DNA from: Pollenia angustigena
Taxonomy: Eukaryota > Arthropoda > Insecta > Diptera > Polleniidae
NCBI GenBank assembly: GCA_930367215.1
Contig: OV884059.1
Span: 34,215,882-34,279,881, forward strand
Direction of reading: 5' to 3'
Length of the DNA stretch: 64,000 nt
Part shown: piece after piece, positions 46,326-59,600 of the stretch
Position numbering within the stretch: the stretch's first letter is position 1
How the letters are laid out: the number at the start of each line of letters is the position of its first letter
Notes under the pieces: generated by a model
Told to the model about the DNA's origin: nothing
The model's input: only the letters and a program-made list of their open reading frames with translations
The model's database searches: none
Program-made: the position numbers and the translations under genes

Positions 46326-47658
46326 ACTTTGTGATTTTTTAGACTGCCTGTTTTTGAAATTTAAATAAAAATTTTTGGGTTAGAATTTTATATTGAAAAA
46401 AACGAATAAAAAAAACAAAATTGAGTTTTTTGATTTTTATTTTAATTTAAATTCAAAAACGAAAAATTTATATTTAAAAAACAGACAGTAAAACAAAAAT
46501 GTATTTAAAATATCTGAATAATATTTAAAACAAAATTAAAATTTATTTCAAATTTCTGATTTTTAACAAAAAAAAAAAAAAAAAAAAAAAATATTGAAAC
46601 AAAGTGTTTCAAACTAAAATTCTTACTGCCGTATTCAAAAAATTTAAAATTTCAATTTCACCTTAAACCACATTTCAAACTCATTTTAATTGTTATGAAT
46701 ACGTCAGTTAAAATTACACACGTTAATACTTCTGAAGCATTATAAAAGTGATTTGAATTAAAATTACTAAGGTTTTCTAAAATTGTATAACATGAATCAA
46801 GTGTTAGCTGTTCAACAGCCATCCTATTCATAGATTTGAACAAAATCTTTGTTCACACTTAACTAACATTTAAAACAAAAACAAATTTAAAAATATTGTT
46901 TTTGTTTTAAATGTAACTTAAGCGAACAAAATTCAATAAACAGTAAATTTATTAATACGAATGTTTCAAAATACAATTGGAAATGTTACATTTATTTAAT
47001 GAACACAACAAAATTAAATTATTTTAAAAAAAGACCCCTTCTTATATATAAATTTTTATATAAATTAACTTAAAAGGAAATGAAACTAAAGACATTTTTT
47101 AAAATAAATAATTTAATATTCTTATATGTATATAAATAATTTTATATAACTTTATTTAAAACAGAAAAAAAACAAACAAAACTATTTTTAATATGTATTT
47201 ATAATATTTTAATAATATATATTAATTAACTTTTATTATCCCTTGGTATGGATATGACATTTCGAAAACAATTTTGAAAATTTATTTAATTATTTATATA
47301 ATTTTTTTTTTTTTTTTTTTTTTTTTTGGCTCGGTTTCTTCTATTTGATGTAAAAAAAAACTTTAAACTTTTTCTTTATTTTGCATTTATTTAAAAATAT
47401 TTATTTTAAATACAACTATAATTTTAAAAATTAAATTAACAAAAAAAGACATTTAGCAAGAAGAAAAAAAAACAAAATATAACAATCTTAGAAATATAAT
47501 TTCATTTATAGTCAGTCAGTCGTCCATTCAATTAAAAGATAAACAATTTTGAAAAAAAAAAAAATATCTACAAATTAAAGCCAAAAAAAAAATTTAACCA
47601 TCTTACCTTTTAAGAAATAGATAAAAATTTATAGAAATAATATTTCAATTAAAACCAA
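46326..47658. other. Very AT-rich Tis11 3' flank
   Basis: Long A and T runs (for example 46568-46591, 47300-47327), several ATTTA words and AATAAA at 46364. No gene; possibly extended 3' UTR. Confidence 0.4.
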
Positions 47659-47840
47659 TGGGTCGATTACGGATGACAACTGAACTGAAGTTTAGTTGCC
47701 AGCAGCGAAATCAGACAGCCCCGCCCATGTTAAAACATAAAATAAAAAAATATTTTTTGTATATTTTAACATGAGCGGCTTTGCTTGAGTTCGCTAATGG
47801 CAACTTAACTGAAGTCGAGTTGTCAACCGTAAACGACCCA
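47659..47840. mobile_element. Palindromic MITE with TGGGTCG ends
   Basis: 182 bp, ends TGGGTCGATTACGGATGACA and TGGGTCGTTTACGGTTGACA (other strand); the arms extend about 45 bp. Confidence 0.75.
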
Positions 47841-48439
47841 TAAGATATATTCGAAATTTTACATTTGTGGCCTTTGGAAGTTTGCACAAATTGTCGCAAT
47901 TCAAAAAGTGAAAAAATACAAAACATTTAAAATCACATATACAGGACTGTTCTGAAAATCACTTTAATTCAAAGCGCGCGATTTCTAATCACATGTGCCT
48001 TTTAAAATCACACGTGTGATATTGTGGTGTTCCACTTGTGTGTGTTTTGCAGTGGGTATAAATTGGCGAAAGTACACGAGAAACTCAAAAACGGTGTGAT
48101 TTTCAAAACACCACAAAAACACACGTGCGATTTCAAAAGCACACCCCTGATAACCTTAAAACCATAAGCAGCTAGAAGATCAGTTTAGTTATCAGTTGAA
48201 AGGCAAAAATGTAGTTTTGTAGCTTATTTTATATAAATTTCTTAAAGGTGCAGTCAAGTGTATTCTCCCTAAGCGAAATCCTTTTCTCAAGCTGGACGTC
48301 CACACAATTCGTTGTTCCGTTTATGCATCTGTCAAAAAAGTAGTGTAATTGTGTGTGACAAATTACACAGCAAAATGCATGGCATGCATATACATACGTA
48401 TCGAACGCATAAAAAAGAATTATTTTCTATTTTTGTATT

Positions 48440-48585
48440 CAGCCTTATTCCGGTTGTCATTGTCGTTGTCGTAATCGATCAAGTCATTGTTTGTAAGAGA
48501 TTAAAGAACAATGGTTGTGTGTTACTTTAATCTCTTACAAAAAACGACTTGAGCGATTACGACAACGACAACTGGAATAAGGCTG
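48440..48585. mobile_element. Palindromic MITE with CAGCCTTATTCC ends
   Basis: 146 bp, ends CAGCCTTATTCCGGTTGTC and CAGCCTTATTCCAGTTGTC (other strand), flanked by ATT on both sides. Lies inside the repeat shared with 8390-9080. Confidence 0.8.
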
Positions 48586-49059
48586 ATTATTCGCATGCGT
48601 GTTTTTGATGACATGGATGACAAATTACGTTGTGTTTTTAATGTTATCGATAAACATGTACTTGTTGTAATTTCCTTCTTACCAAAAAACAGCTAATCAA
48701 AACCAAAAAAAAATTGGCACATAAAACATGTTGCGTGAAACTTCTAAATTTAAAAATGTTTAAAATTCACAGAAAGTTTTTAACGGGTTGGTGTGGACCC
48801 TCCCCTTACGACGGACAGCGTTCCCTAAGGAAACATGAGGTTCTTTTAGGAGGACATGTCTCTTTTGCAAACACATTTCAAAGTCTCTTCGGTATCCGGT
48901 TTTTTTTTTTACAATCTTAACTTTGAATTGTTTTATTTTCAAAAAAAAAAACACGTTATTTATTTCGTGTTTTTCATTTATTTTCCTCGTGTCTTTGCTT
49001 TACATTTTATAAATTTAAAAAAAAAGGCTTACTGGATCATAAATTATAAATAAAAATCA

Positions 49060-49841
49060 AGGCGAATTCAACTACAGGTGGTGTAGATACTACAACAATC
49101 TAAAAACAACAGAAACAACTTGGAGCCATTATTGCAACTTGCAGTTAGTTAAAGACAGGATTTTGTCGGGCCGATAAATGGCTTTGCTTTATAAATTTAT
49201 AATTATATTAAAATTATTTTTTTTTTTATCCACTAATGGCCAATTTCGCCAATTTATTTAAATATCAAATATTCAGCCATGTTCTGACTTATTTTATGGT
49301 GTTCTGAAACTGGTGCGTTTTGCTTGCGTCCTGCCATAGTTTTTTAAAGTTCCCTTGAACATACTTTTGCAATTTGAAGTCACCAAATTTCTTGCGATTG
49401 CGATTTACAGTACACGTATTATGCAATTTCAAGTCAAGATCGCAAATGTTAAGCGTTTTGCGATTGTCAGAACATGCCCGTATGTTTAAATTCGTTTTTT
49501 CATGTCAAATAAAATTATATGAAAAACTATTTTTTAATATGAATTAATATTTAAATAGAATTGGTGAAATTGGCCAAAAGTAAATTTATTATTAATAAAA
49601 ATAACAATAAAAAATGAAAGTTGTAATAATGCAAAGCTATTTATCGGGCAAACCAAATATCCTACCTTTTACTACAGGCAAGATGTAATAATGGCTCTTA
49701 GGGTTTTTTGCATTGCATTGTTAGTGTTTACGGTTGGAAATGTCAACCATTCCTAACAAAACACGTAACAAATCAAAACAAATTGGTTCGAACTGTGAAA
49801 ATAAGATGGCATTTCGACACCACCTGAAGTTAAATTCGCCT
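49060..49841. mobile_element. TIR element with AGGCGAATT ends
   Basis: Ends AGGCGAATTCAACTACAGGT and, on the other strand, AGGCGAATTTAACTTCAGGT, followed by GGTGTNG. A second foldback (about 49123-49700, GAGCCATTATT arms) sits inside. A reduced version lies in the hAT at 3401-4456. Confidence 0.7.
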
Positions 49842-50863
49842 TTATAAAAATTTAAAGAAGCAATAAATTTTATATAGAACTTTTCATTTTTTTCCCCAAT
49901 TTGAAACAAATTATTTAAAAAATTATAAAAATTTATTAAAAACAAATAAAGTATTTATTATAAAAATTTGTTATTAACTTATATTTAACATGAATTGTTT
50001 TTTTTTTATTTATTGGAAATTTTTAAAAAAAATATTTCATTTTTTTCTACTTTGCATTTTTAAGGAAAAGCTTTAACATATTTTTCTTTCAGAATTGTTA
50101 AAATACCATTTTTTTTAAACCCGGGCTTATCGACCTTTGACCTTAACCCATAAAGATTTTATTAAATGTAATTTTAACGTTGTTTTAAAACTCCCCATTC
50201 AATAGGTTTTAAATGTTAAAAACTATTGAAAACATGGAAAATAGGTCAATAAATCTTTTTATTTTTTTTCCAAACTTTGTTTGGCCATATTTCGGAAAAC
50301 ATAAACAAGTCTTTTCCAGTCATTTTCTAAATGTATCGACAAACTGTCTGTTACTTAATGTCAACATGAATTTATTGGACCGATAAACTGTCCGTTAACG
50401 ATTTTGGGTTTCTCAATGAACCGACAAAAACATTGTTTTCAGTTGGCAACACCACTCAAAATACATGTAAAAGTTGGGAGTCAGCTGATTGAATTTATAT
50501 GTACGGCAAATAAAAGGAAAATAAATAATTGGCGGATGAGTGCCGGTTAGCTTTGCGATAAAATCGAAGCAAATGAGACATTGACCAAACCAAATTTCTT
50601 TAATGTGCAGTTTTTCGTTCGCCTAATGAGAAAATGGCCATTAAGCTTTAGCCACACTTATTAAATATTTGACCAAATAAACGTAACCACTACTTTTGTT
50701 AACAGTAGGTTCGATTTCAACATGGTCTAGCATGGTTGTGATATTAAACAAAATAAACAAAAAAAAACTAATTATACTGCTAGACATGCATAGCAAAAAA
50801 CTATTTTAATTTTGTTTTTAAATAACCCATAACAAAATAAATATTGGAATTGAAGGAAATTAT

Positions 50864-51035
50864 GGCCCGGTTCACAACTCAACTTAGTTGAGTTGTAATT
50901 TCTTAATTTTTGTGTTATGGCTTACAACTTTGCTATATTGCGGCGAACAATAACAAAACAAAAATTACAAACGATCACAACCAGTTGTCTTAATTACAAC
51001 TTAACTGAGTTGAGTTGTGAACCGTAATAGGGGCC
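50864..51035. mobile_element. GGCCCC palindromic MITE, copy 2
   Basis: 172-bp near-palindrome flanked by TAT (50861-50863, 51036-51038). The left tip has lost a few bases (GGCCCGGTTCAC). Confidence 0.8.
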
Positions 51036-51415
51036 TATGTTTTAGATAGTTTGTTGTTCACGTCTTTTCATCGTGACTTTAGAGCTTTAGAGAACTAACA
51101 TTTTAATTGATTATGAAAATACACACCCTTTCTGAAAATCTTTTTAACTCAAATCACGTGATTTCAAATCGCATGTGCCTTTTTGATATTTCGTTTTTAT
51201 GTGTTTCGGTTTGATTTTCAATTGTCGAAGGCACACCGAGAAACACAAAAACAGTATGACTTTCATTACACCACAAAATCACACGTGATTTTCAGGACAG
51301 GCCCGATAAAGGTAAAATTTTATTGAATTATTCAAAGGTGAGATCAAATTAACGCATTTTTGGTTTTTTTTTTTTAAATATGATTTTTAAATGGAATTTT
51401 CCAATTAACTATCAA

Positions 51416-51541
51416 CCCAATTATAAATAATAACAATTATAATGGGATTTCTCTCCCTTCTCCCATTTGTTTGCCTATTTAAAGTCAGCTATAAAAATGG
51501 GAAATGGAAAAACCAACCGGGAGTTTTTGTTCATAATTGGG
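51416..51541. mobile_element. CCAATTAT-type small MITE
   Basis: Ends CCCAATTATAA and TTCATAATTGGG with the TCTCCCTTCTCCCATTTG / AAAATGGGAAATGG interior of the 28973-29085 family. Confidence 0.7.
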
Positions 51542-53703
51542 TTGTACATAATCAGTTTTGTTTATCTGTCCCGTCACACATTCCGATCGAAATGTATTTA
51601 ACTCCGATCGAAATTATTTAAGCTTCTTTAATTTAAACTTCAATTTTTTTTTTTTGAAGAAGCACAAACAAAATTACTTTATTTTCAAAATTATTTTATT
51701 TTCAAAATGGGACTTTATGAAAAAAAAAAAAAAAATAAAAAATTTTTTTTTCTCTTCTGAAACGAATCTTTAAGTGCCTTATTGTGAAAATTAAACTAAA
51801 CGACTTAAATGTGTTAATATTATTATTAATTTTTTTTTTGTCTGGTAAAGCTGGTAAATGAAATTAAAAAACCTAAATATAATTTTTGGGAAATTTTAAT
51901 TTTAATAATAAAAAATGTATAAATTTAATTTATATAAATACTGTTTCTATTTAAATAACTCTTAAATGTTTTATATTCAATTCGATTAACATACATATTT
52001 TATAACTTAAACTAAACTTAAATTTGTTATTGCAACATAAATGACTTGATAATTTAATTTAAAATTGACATGTTTGAAACGAGATTTATTTAGGTGCGTG
52101 CAGATCATTAAAAATTATTTATATATATTTTTATTTAAATTTAAATTTAATACAAAATGTAAATGCGTAAAAACAACAACTTTTTCTATTTATAAAAAAA
52201 AAGAAAGAAATTGAAAAAATGAAATCTTAAAAACAAAAACCAACTCTTATTTTATTTTTTTAAATTATTTGCTTAAAATAAATATAATTAAATTATTTTT
52301 TTTTAACTCGTTACTTTTACGAAAATATAAACTTATTTTTTATACAAAATATTTATACATAAAACAAAAAATATAAAGAATAAAAACAATGGCAATTATT
52401 TAATTATTTTTTTTTTTTTTTAATATTTATAAAAATATTCTTACTTTTTAAAGCAATTTTACATAACTGCATAATAATAATAATAATAATTGTATAGTTT
52501 TACATCTTATTTTTTATTTAATTTTATTTAAAATCGTGAAAGGAATTTGGAAAACTGAAAATATTATTTGTTTACTGAATCTTAAACTTAAAAAAAAAAC
52601 TTTTTACACTATCGGCCCAATTATAAACACAAAATCCCCGGGAATTTTTTTCCTTTATCTATTTTTTTCTGTTTAGAATTCATATAAAAAAGATTAAAGA
52701 AAAAATTAAAATTAAAGTTGTTTTACATGAATCACTCTTATTGCGTTTGGCGTATTTAACATACACCTACGACTGTTTGGTAATATATCAAAGAAAATAA
52801 GTTCACGTTCTCTTTAATCTCTTACCAAACAGTCGTAGGCGTATTTTAAATACGCCAAACACAATAAAAGGGTGAATATTTATAATTTATTTCAATTCTA
52901 TTACTACATTTATTAAATTAAATTAAATTTCCTTTTTTTTCTTTAAATATTCTTTTATTAGTAGTAAATATTTATTAATTCTTTTTGTATTTTATTTAAA
53001 AACAAACCAACAAACAAACAACAAATTGAAGTTATGAATGTAAAGAAAGAATAAGATCCAATTGTCATTGAAAAATTCTCAAGTGCCTTAACAATATTTT
53101 ATTTTATTTTATTTAATTTTTTATTATTATTAACTATTTATATGTAATTTAATTTGATTTTGATTGGTTTAATTGAATATTTTGTTTTTATTTTTACAAA
53201 TTATTTTTAGTTATTTAAATGGATTTTACGTGTCTTCCCCCTTTTTTTTTTAATTATAAAAATTCTTAATTATTTTTATTATTATTCTTACATATGTTTT
53301 TTTTTTTTTTTTTTTGTTTTAAACATAGTAAGTGCCAATTAAGCCAGTTACTATGCAATCAAATTCAAAATAAAAAAAAAAACGAAAAACAAAAAACACA
53401 AAAGAAAAAACGAAATATGCTTCCATTTTTATACATACGTACATACATATTTTTACAAATAAAAACGAAAACAAAAAACAATTTATTTAAAACATGAAAC
53501 ACCCTAGTGCTTAAACAAATTTTTTGAATAAAAATTAATTATTTTTCTTAATAAAAAAAACACTGTTGCTTTATTTAAAAAAACAAACAAGTTGGCGTGC
53601 ACCCTCCACCTTCAGTTAGAAAATTTCTGCAGTGGGCTTTATTATATGGGACCTATGGGAAATTATACGCCGATCTTCATGAAATTTGACAAAGTGGTTT
53701 ATA
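51542..53703. other. Extremely AT-rich non-coding stretch
   Basis: Homopolymer runs and short A/T words; a half CCAATTAT-type MITE at 52614-52690 and one full palindrome at 52732-52875. No gene seen. Confidence 0.5.
52732..52875. mobile_element. TCACC palindromic MITE, full copy
   Basis: 144 bp. Left arm TCACTCTTATTGCGTTTGGC, right arm on the other strand TCACCCTTTTATTGTGTTTG. Each arm also holds a smaller palindrome around GTATTTAAAATAC. Confidence 0.8.
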
Positions 53704-54642
53704 CGGGTGTGTTCTAGAATCCGAATCCACTCGAAGTGGATTTTTCCACATGTTTTTATTCGTTTTCAATTAGAGTAGTAATGGGTTGGTGAAAGTAAAA
53801 CGAATCGACTTTTATTCTAATATGTGATAACATTTAAAAAAAAAAAAAGAGATTTTATTTTAGTTTAAAATCTTCTTTATCCAATTTAATCAAAAATATA
53901 TCGTTATCTAAAATGCAAAAGTCCCTAACTTACCCAAAATTTAAAATCGACTTTTTCATTATTTTGATGTTACTACAGCTTATTTTTTTTAAACGATTTT
54001 TATGTTATTTTCAGACAATTTGTTTTTTTTAATCGATTTAGCGATCTCAAATTAGTTGTTTTGTCCGTTTAAAATTTTGCGATTTTTCGCGAATTCGAGC
54101 CATGTTCGCGACGGAAACGATTTGTTTCAGTAAGTTTTCTGATTCTTTACAGCTTTAACGATTTATAATAAATAGTAGACTTTGCTATCATGCCGATGTT
54201 AGCAAATTTTTGCCAATCCTTATAGTTTTAGGGACTTTTAATCAATTATATGGCTGGTTTGAAATATTAAAAATTTACGCGATTTTTCGCTATTTTGCAA
54301 TTTTTTTTGTTATTTTCCGACATTTTGTTTTTTTTTATACCGATTTAGCGATTTCAAATAAATTTTAGTGTTTGTTTAAAAGTTTGCAATATTTTAGCCT
54401 GTTCGCGATAGAAGCTATTTTTTCCTGTGATTCTTTACAGCTTTCACGATTTTAAAAAAAATATTAAACATTGCTATCATGCTGCGGTTAGCAAATTAGC
54501 GATCTTTAGTAAAAAAAAAGTTTTTTCGAACAAAAACTTCGAATACACAAAAACATGCGGATTCGAGAACACCAATTTTTGAATTATGCGGATTTAAAAA
54601 ATTTTTCGTTTTCAATTCGAGTCGAAACCTAGAACATACCTG
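53704..54642. mobile_element. TIR element with CRGGTRTGTTCTAG ends
   Basis: 939 bp. Ends CGGGTGTGTTCTAG and CAGGTATGTTCTAG (other strand), flanked by ATA on both sides. The interior repeats GCGATTTTTCGC and TTTACAGCTTTAACGATTT-like words twice. Superfamily unknown. Confidence 0.65.
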
Positions 54643-54999
54643 ATAGTCTTATAAAGCTTTCTTTCACATTATTACTTAGAACAGAAAACACAATAGTACT
54701 CTCACTCGCACACGTCAGTCCTAACGTGTATTTAACTGCCTATGTAACGGTAGCGATACTGGTGGTATTATATTATATTATAAATAACTTTTTAGTTAAC
54801 CGATACACATATCCGTTATTACTACTTATTAAGTAACTTGTTAGTTAACAGGTTTATATATCGATAAGTTAACCGTTATTAATACAGGTTAGTACTACTG
54901 ATTACTACCAGTTATTGTATTCCTTTAATATTTTCAATTTATATTATTTTAAGAAAAAAGTACATAAAATAAAATTAAACAAGAAGGTATAGTCGGTCA

Positions 55000-55650
55000 A
55001 GCCCGACCATATGATACCCTACACCGCAGTATTTAACAACACATCATGCTTATGTGTCCAAATAAATATGTATTTATTTATGTTTATAAACTTCATGAAA
55101 ATCGGTTTGAAAGTTTGTGGGAGGCAGAAATTGCCCCCTACCTCCCCTTGTGGTCCTTTTTTTGAAAAACTGTATAGCTAATGTGTCCATATAGATATGG
55201 ATCTATCTATGGTTTAAATTTCATTAAAATCGGTTTGAGAGGCAGAAATTGCCCCTATCTCCCCTCGTGGTCCTATTTTTTTAAAAAATGCATACATTTT
55301 GTGTTCATATAGATATGGTTCTAGCTATGTTTTAAATTTCATTGAAATCGGTTTGATAGTTTCTGAGAGGAAAAAATTGCCCCCTATCTTCCCTCGTGGT
55401 CCTACGATTCAGCCCATTTTCAATAGGCTTGGTCCTTGTGCCAATAAGAACCTATGACCCAAATTTCATCAAATTATCTCCAAAATTGCGGCCTGCCAGC
55501 CAGCCGGACGGACATCGTTAGTTCGACTCAGAAAGTGATTCTAAGACGATCGGTATACTTTAAGGGTCTAGGACCAATATTTTAAGGCGTTACACACATC
55601 AGCACAAATGCATAATACCCTCTCCACTACTGTGGTGTGGGTATAAAAAG
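55000..55650. repeat. Dispersed repeat with CCCGACCATATG and GTGGTGTGGGTATAAAA ends
   Basis: Contains about three tandem units of TTCATNAAAATCGGTTTGA with CCCCTATCTCCCCTCGTGG. Right-end words CGGACGGACATCGTTAG and CACATCAGCACAAATGC recur inverted at 63298-63700. Confidence 0.6.
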
Positions 55651-56803
55651 TAGTATAATAAAAACAATTAATTCATTTAAAGTTTGAACTTTTGGAGGTC
55701 ACTTTGAGATCATTTAAAAAAAGTAAAAACATATAATAAAAACCAAAAAAAATAATTCATTTAATGTTGTAAAAATAATTAAAAATATAGGTAAAACAAA
55801 AACAATTCATTTATGATAAAAAAAAAATTAATTTAAAAATTAGGTAAAAACAAAAAATAATAATAAAAATAAAAACAAAAATCAATTATTTTAAAGTTTA
55901 ATAAAATTTCAAAAACTTATAAAATAGGTACATATATTACATTCAAATTGTTTTTTTAACGAATTTGCGTTGCTTGTACCGGTTATGGCTGAGCTCGATG
56001 CTTTTTTTTAATTCTTTTTCAAAAGAATTTTGTCCTTCTGCTGCAAAAACATCTGAAAAAATAAGAAATTATAAAAAGAAAGACTACATTTTTGTCGATC
56101 AGTGGTCATACCACTAAGAATTTTGTTTATGAGTGTCAGCTGGACCAAAGCTCGCTTCTCTTTTCTTCCATCAAAATTAAAAATGTTAATTAGCTTGTCC
56201 TCCATAATTTTTCTAAACACTTCATCAACCGTTCCTTTGCCACCTTTGAGCTGGAAGAGATATGACTTCTGTAAGTAGTATATAATGTATATTTATTTCT
56301 AGTAAATAGAAAATATAGTATGCAATAAATTTTAAAATACCATTGCCTCGCGGTATACCGGGTTTTCCAACTTCTCCTCAACGTCAATTGATGACAATAG
56401 TAATGTTCCAAAATATTCGCATTTTCACCGGACGGACAACTTTCTACACTTTCTGCTTTATCAACAATTGCAAATTTATTTATATTTCTGTATATTTCCA
56501 CTTTTGTTTTAAATTTCTTTTTTTCAACGCTTAAAGCATTTTGTAGAGATTTTTTATTCATTTTATTTAAATTACTTTATTTAATTTTTTCACTTTTATT
56601 ACACTTGTTCAACTTTACTCGTACAGCACTAAATAATAATGTGTTACATGGCAGAAAGAGTAAGGTATAATACGCTTTTTTAATCGAAAAGGCCATTTCT
56701 TTCTAACTTAAGGTGCTTATGGAATACAAGTGTGCATATGTACATGTTAAATTTTTAAAATCTTTAAATGTATTAGTGTATCGGTTAGGCAGGTTTTGCA
56801 GGG
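55651..56803. other. AT-rich stretch, no recognised gene
   Basis: 56008-56561 holds moderately long reverse-strand frames without a recognised domain. I cannot support a gene. Confidence 0.4.
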
Positions 56804-57481
56804 ATACCCTTCACCATGATAATATAAGAACAAAAAGTTATATATATAAATAACGTTCTATCATCTCACGGTCGCATCATCTTTAAGAAGTACGGTCCAA
56901 TGATGCCACCAGCCCATAAAACGCACCAAACTGTGACTTTTTCTGGATGCATTGGTAGCTCTTGCAATGCTTCTGGCTGGTCTTCACTCCAAAATCGACA
57001 CTTCTGCTTATTAACGTACCCATTGAGCCAAAAATGAGCTGAAGACAAGAAGCGCGCATTTTCAATAATTTGCAAGTTTGTACGGCGATTCATGGTTAAA
57101 TTATAGACCAAACTGAAGATGTTTGACAGTGAAACAAAACACGAAACGTGCGTTAACTGCTTAAACCAGTGTTGCCAAAAAGATAATAGCTAAAAAATTA
57201 CCCGATATATGTACCTAAGCCCGTTTCATCTTTTGTCAAAGTTGATGATTGAAATTCGTTTTATAATCTTAAAATCGTTTTTTAGAACATAAAAAAATTA
57301 AATAAAAAAATTAAAAAAATTCTTTTTGGGATTCGAACTGGCAATATCATCAGTCTCAGGTGTATATTGAGTCATTGAGTTTGTTTCTTTATTTAAGCGG
57401 CACATCATATACATGCATTAATGTGTATGCGTAAAATTAAACACATTACAAATTAAATCCACCACTTGTAGTGAAGGGTAT
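56804..57481. repeat. ATACCCTTCACC-type repeat with mariner relic inside
   Basis: Left end ATACCCTTCACCATG, right end GTAGTGAAGGGTAT. The interior carries the mariner piece 56863-57204. Confidence 0.6.
56863..57204 (-). pseudogene. Mariner relic (same family as 15045-15723), 5' part
   Basis: The terminal repeat TCGGGTAATTTTTTAGC at the high end (57188-57204) is flanked by TA (57205-57206). On the - strand the transposase gives FWLNGYVNKQKCRFW, SEDQPEALQELPMHPEKVTV and GGIIGPYF. It breaks at an internal deletion that joins the GATGATGCGA and CGTGAGATGAT segments. It keeps sequence that the 15-kb copy has lost. Confidence 0.85.
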
Positions 57482-57510
57482 AAAAAAACAACAAAAAAAA
57501 AACCACATTA

Positions 57511-57606
57511 TCAACACTGTATTACCATAGCCACTGTATGACCGTAGAAACCAAAATTAAATTGGTTGTATGGTATGTTCATGTCGTTTTGGTAATACAG
57601 TGTTGG
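57511..57606. mobile_element. Small palindromic MITE, CAACACTGTATTACC arms
   Basis: CAACACTGTATTACCA at the left pairs with TGGTAATACAGTGTTGG at the right, about 96 bp in total. Confidence 0.7.
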
Positions 57607-57957
57607 TATGGTAATGTCACGTCTAATTGGACCTTTAAAGGAAACAATTTGAGTCAGTCGTGGTTTTTTACTAATATCTCAGCCATTTGTGGCCCGATCT
57701 TGCTGAATTTTAATAGCAAACCATTCCGGACCATATGTGACATAAATGTATAATAACCTGACCCCTATCATATATGGGGTCCTCGAAAAATCCATTTCAA
57801 CGGACAGACGGACATCGTTAAATCAACTTCGCTCCTCATAAGGACCCAGAATATATATACTTAATAAGGTCTAACATCAATATTATAGAAATTACAAACG
57901 GAATGACAAACTTATATATACCCTTTTTACCACCTGTGGTGAAGGGTATAAAAACAT
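57607..57957. repeat. ATACCCTTCACC-type repeat, right part
   Basis: Ends GGTGGTAAAAAGGG-type text on the - strand and TGTGGTGAAGGGTATAAAA on the + strand. It shares ATATCTCAGCCATTTGTGG and CGGACATCGTTAAATCAACT with 3020-3240 and 35060-35250. Confidence 0.6.
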
Positions 57958-58939
57958 TAATATATTATCGCTTAAGCCCATATTAGGTTAAAATTCATAT
58001 AAGAGATGTTTGCGCCGAATATTATCTAGATATTAACATCCATATGGATTTTTGTCTTAAAGGGATTTTAGGTACGGTCGCTTAATTGTTAACAAATGTT
58101 AACATTTAAAAGGAAGTAAAAGCTATTTAAGGATGGGAAATTTGAGCAAATATAAAATATTTTTGGGACGAATTTAATTTAAATACCATCATAACTAGAT
58201 AGCTTGCGCACACAAAGAGTCTAATTTGGCTGTGAAATTAAAGACCGATTCTCACCATTTGCATAGACTTCGTCCATATTTGATCAAATTATCTACAAAA
58301 TTGGAATTTGTACTTTGCGCACAAGGCTAACATGGACAGACAATCAGCCAGACGGACGGATGGACATCGTTAGATTACTTTAAAAAGTGATTCTGAGTCG
58401 TTCGGAATACTAAAATATTGGTCTAGATACAAATTGCATAATATTTATCCTTAATGACAACCTGCTTTGTCTTACAATTTTAGTAATGGCCAAGAAAAAC
58501 TTTGATAACTAATATACATGTGGCAGTGTAAATAAAACTGAACTGGCAAAATAAAGAAATTTGTTTTATTTTTGTTTTTTCTTTACCCACTTACAACTAC
58601 ATTTAGAGTTGACAAAAAATCAACCAATTATGGTCGGGATTGTAAGAAAAGATAAACTCACTGTTTACTGTTGTTGTTTTTGTTTAAGCTTTGATATTGC
58701 TACAAGTAAAACTGGGGCTTATAATTCTTATTCGCTTAACAGTTTTATTTGTATAATATCTTTAGTTTTTCTAAAATCTTTGGATGAAGTTTCCTGACGA
58801 TCTGGCCTAAGCAACCAGTGAAATGCGCATAGGAATAGCTTATCCCATCAACAATAAACTTCAGTTTGTTAATAGTATGAAATGGGAATTTAGCACATTA
58901 TAACGAAACCTTGATGATTAATTTTTGAATCCCAAGATA
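57958..58939. other. Dispersed-repeat text, no gene
   Basis: 58180-58400 shares CGATTCTCACCATTT and GGACATCGTTAGA words with 36640 and 55510. No gene seen. Confidence 0.5.
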
Positions 58940-59490
58940 AACTTTGATGGCCTTATCTCTCATTCTAAACAGAAACAAAGCCTTTTTTTGTTTTTTTTTT
59001 CATTTGAATGGGATATAAAGCCGTCATGGCCTAAGCTCACATTAGCAATACTAGAAAATGGCTTTATCTCTCATTTCAGTTCCGGAGACATTTAAGTTAA
59101 GTATTAAAATCTGGCTTCGCATACTAAAGTTTTTCTGTGTGAAGGCCTGCGGCCGTGCTTAGGGGTTTTTTCCTCCAGTAGGAAGGGGCAGGTGGCTTCG
59201 CTGAATAAAGTTTTCCTGCGTGCGTCACAAGAATAAAAAATGTTTTTCAATGATAACTAAGGATTTTCCCTTTTACAGAATGTTTACACCATGCATAAAA
59301 ATTTTCTAAAAAAAATATGGCTGTATCTCTCATTTGCGAAAAAAAACAAGGCTATATCTTTTCATTTCGCAAAATTTTATGTATGGCCTTACCTCTCAAT
59401 GATTGGGCAATAAGGCCATTATGGCTTTATCTCTCATTTATTTGAGTAATAATGCCATCATGGCCTTATCTACCATGGTTTTAACTTATT
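58940..59490. mobile_element. Foldback element rich in TTTATCTCTCATT, copy 2
   Basis: The core (TGGCTTCGCATACTAAAG, TTTTTTCCTCCAGTAGGA, TCGCTGAATAAAG) matches 25680-25830 closely. The flanking TCTCATT words recur in both orientations. The G/C-run termini of copy 1 are missing. Confidence 0.7.
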
Positions 59491-59544
59491 TTGTTTGTAT
59501 TTAGTAAAATTTTCTTAAATAAAAATTTTTTTCATTTATCAAAA

Positions 59545-59600
59545 AAATTCACATTTTTGGTAAATGGTCAAAAATTCACATTTTTGGTAAATAGTCAAAA
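59545..59600. repeat. Short tandem duplication
   Basis: AATTCACATTTTTGGTAAAT followed by G/A-GTCAAA occurs twice in tandem. Confidence 0.8.

Noticed and set aside
56008..56561. Reverse-strand frames of 70 and 123 codons
   Set aside because: No domain recognised, low-complexity composition, no splice or neighbour support.
57321..57365. GATTCGAAC, resembling a tRNA T-loop
   Set aside because: The flanking bases do not form a T stem, and no acceptor or anticodon arms can be drawn on either strand.
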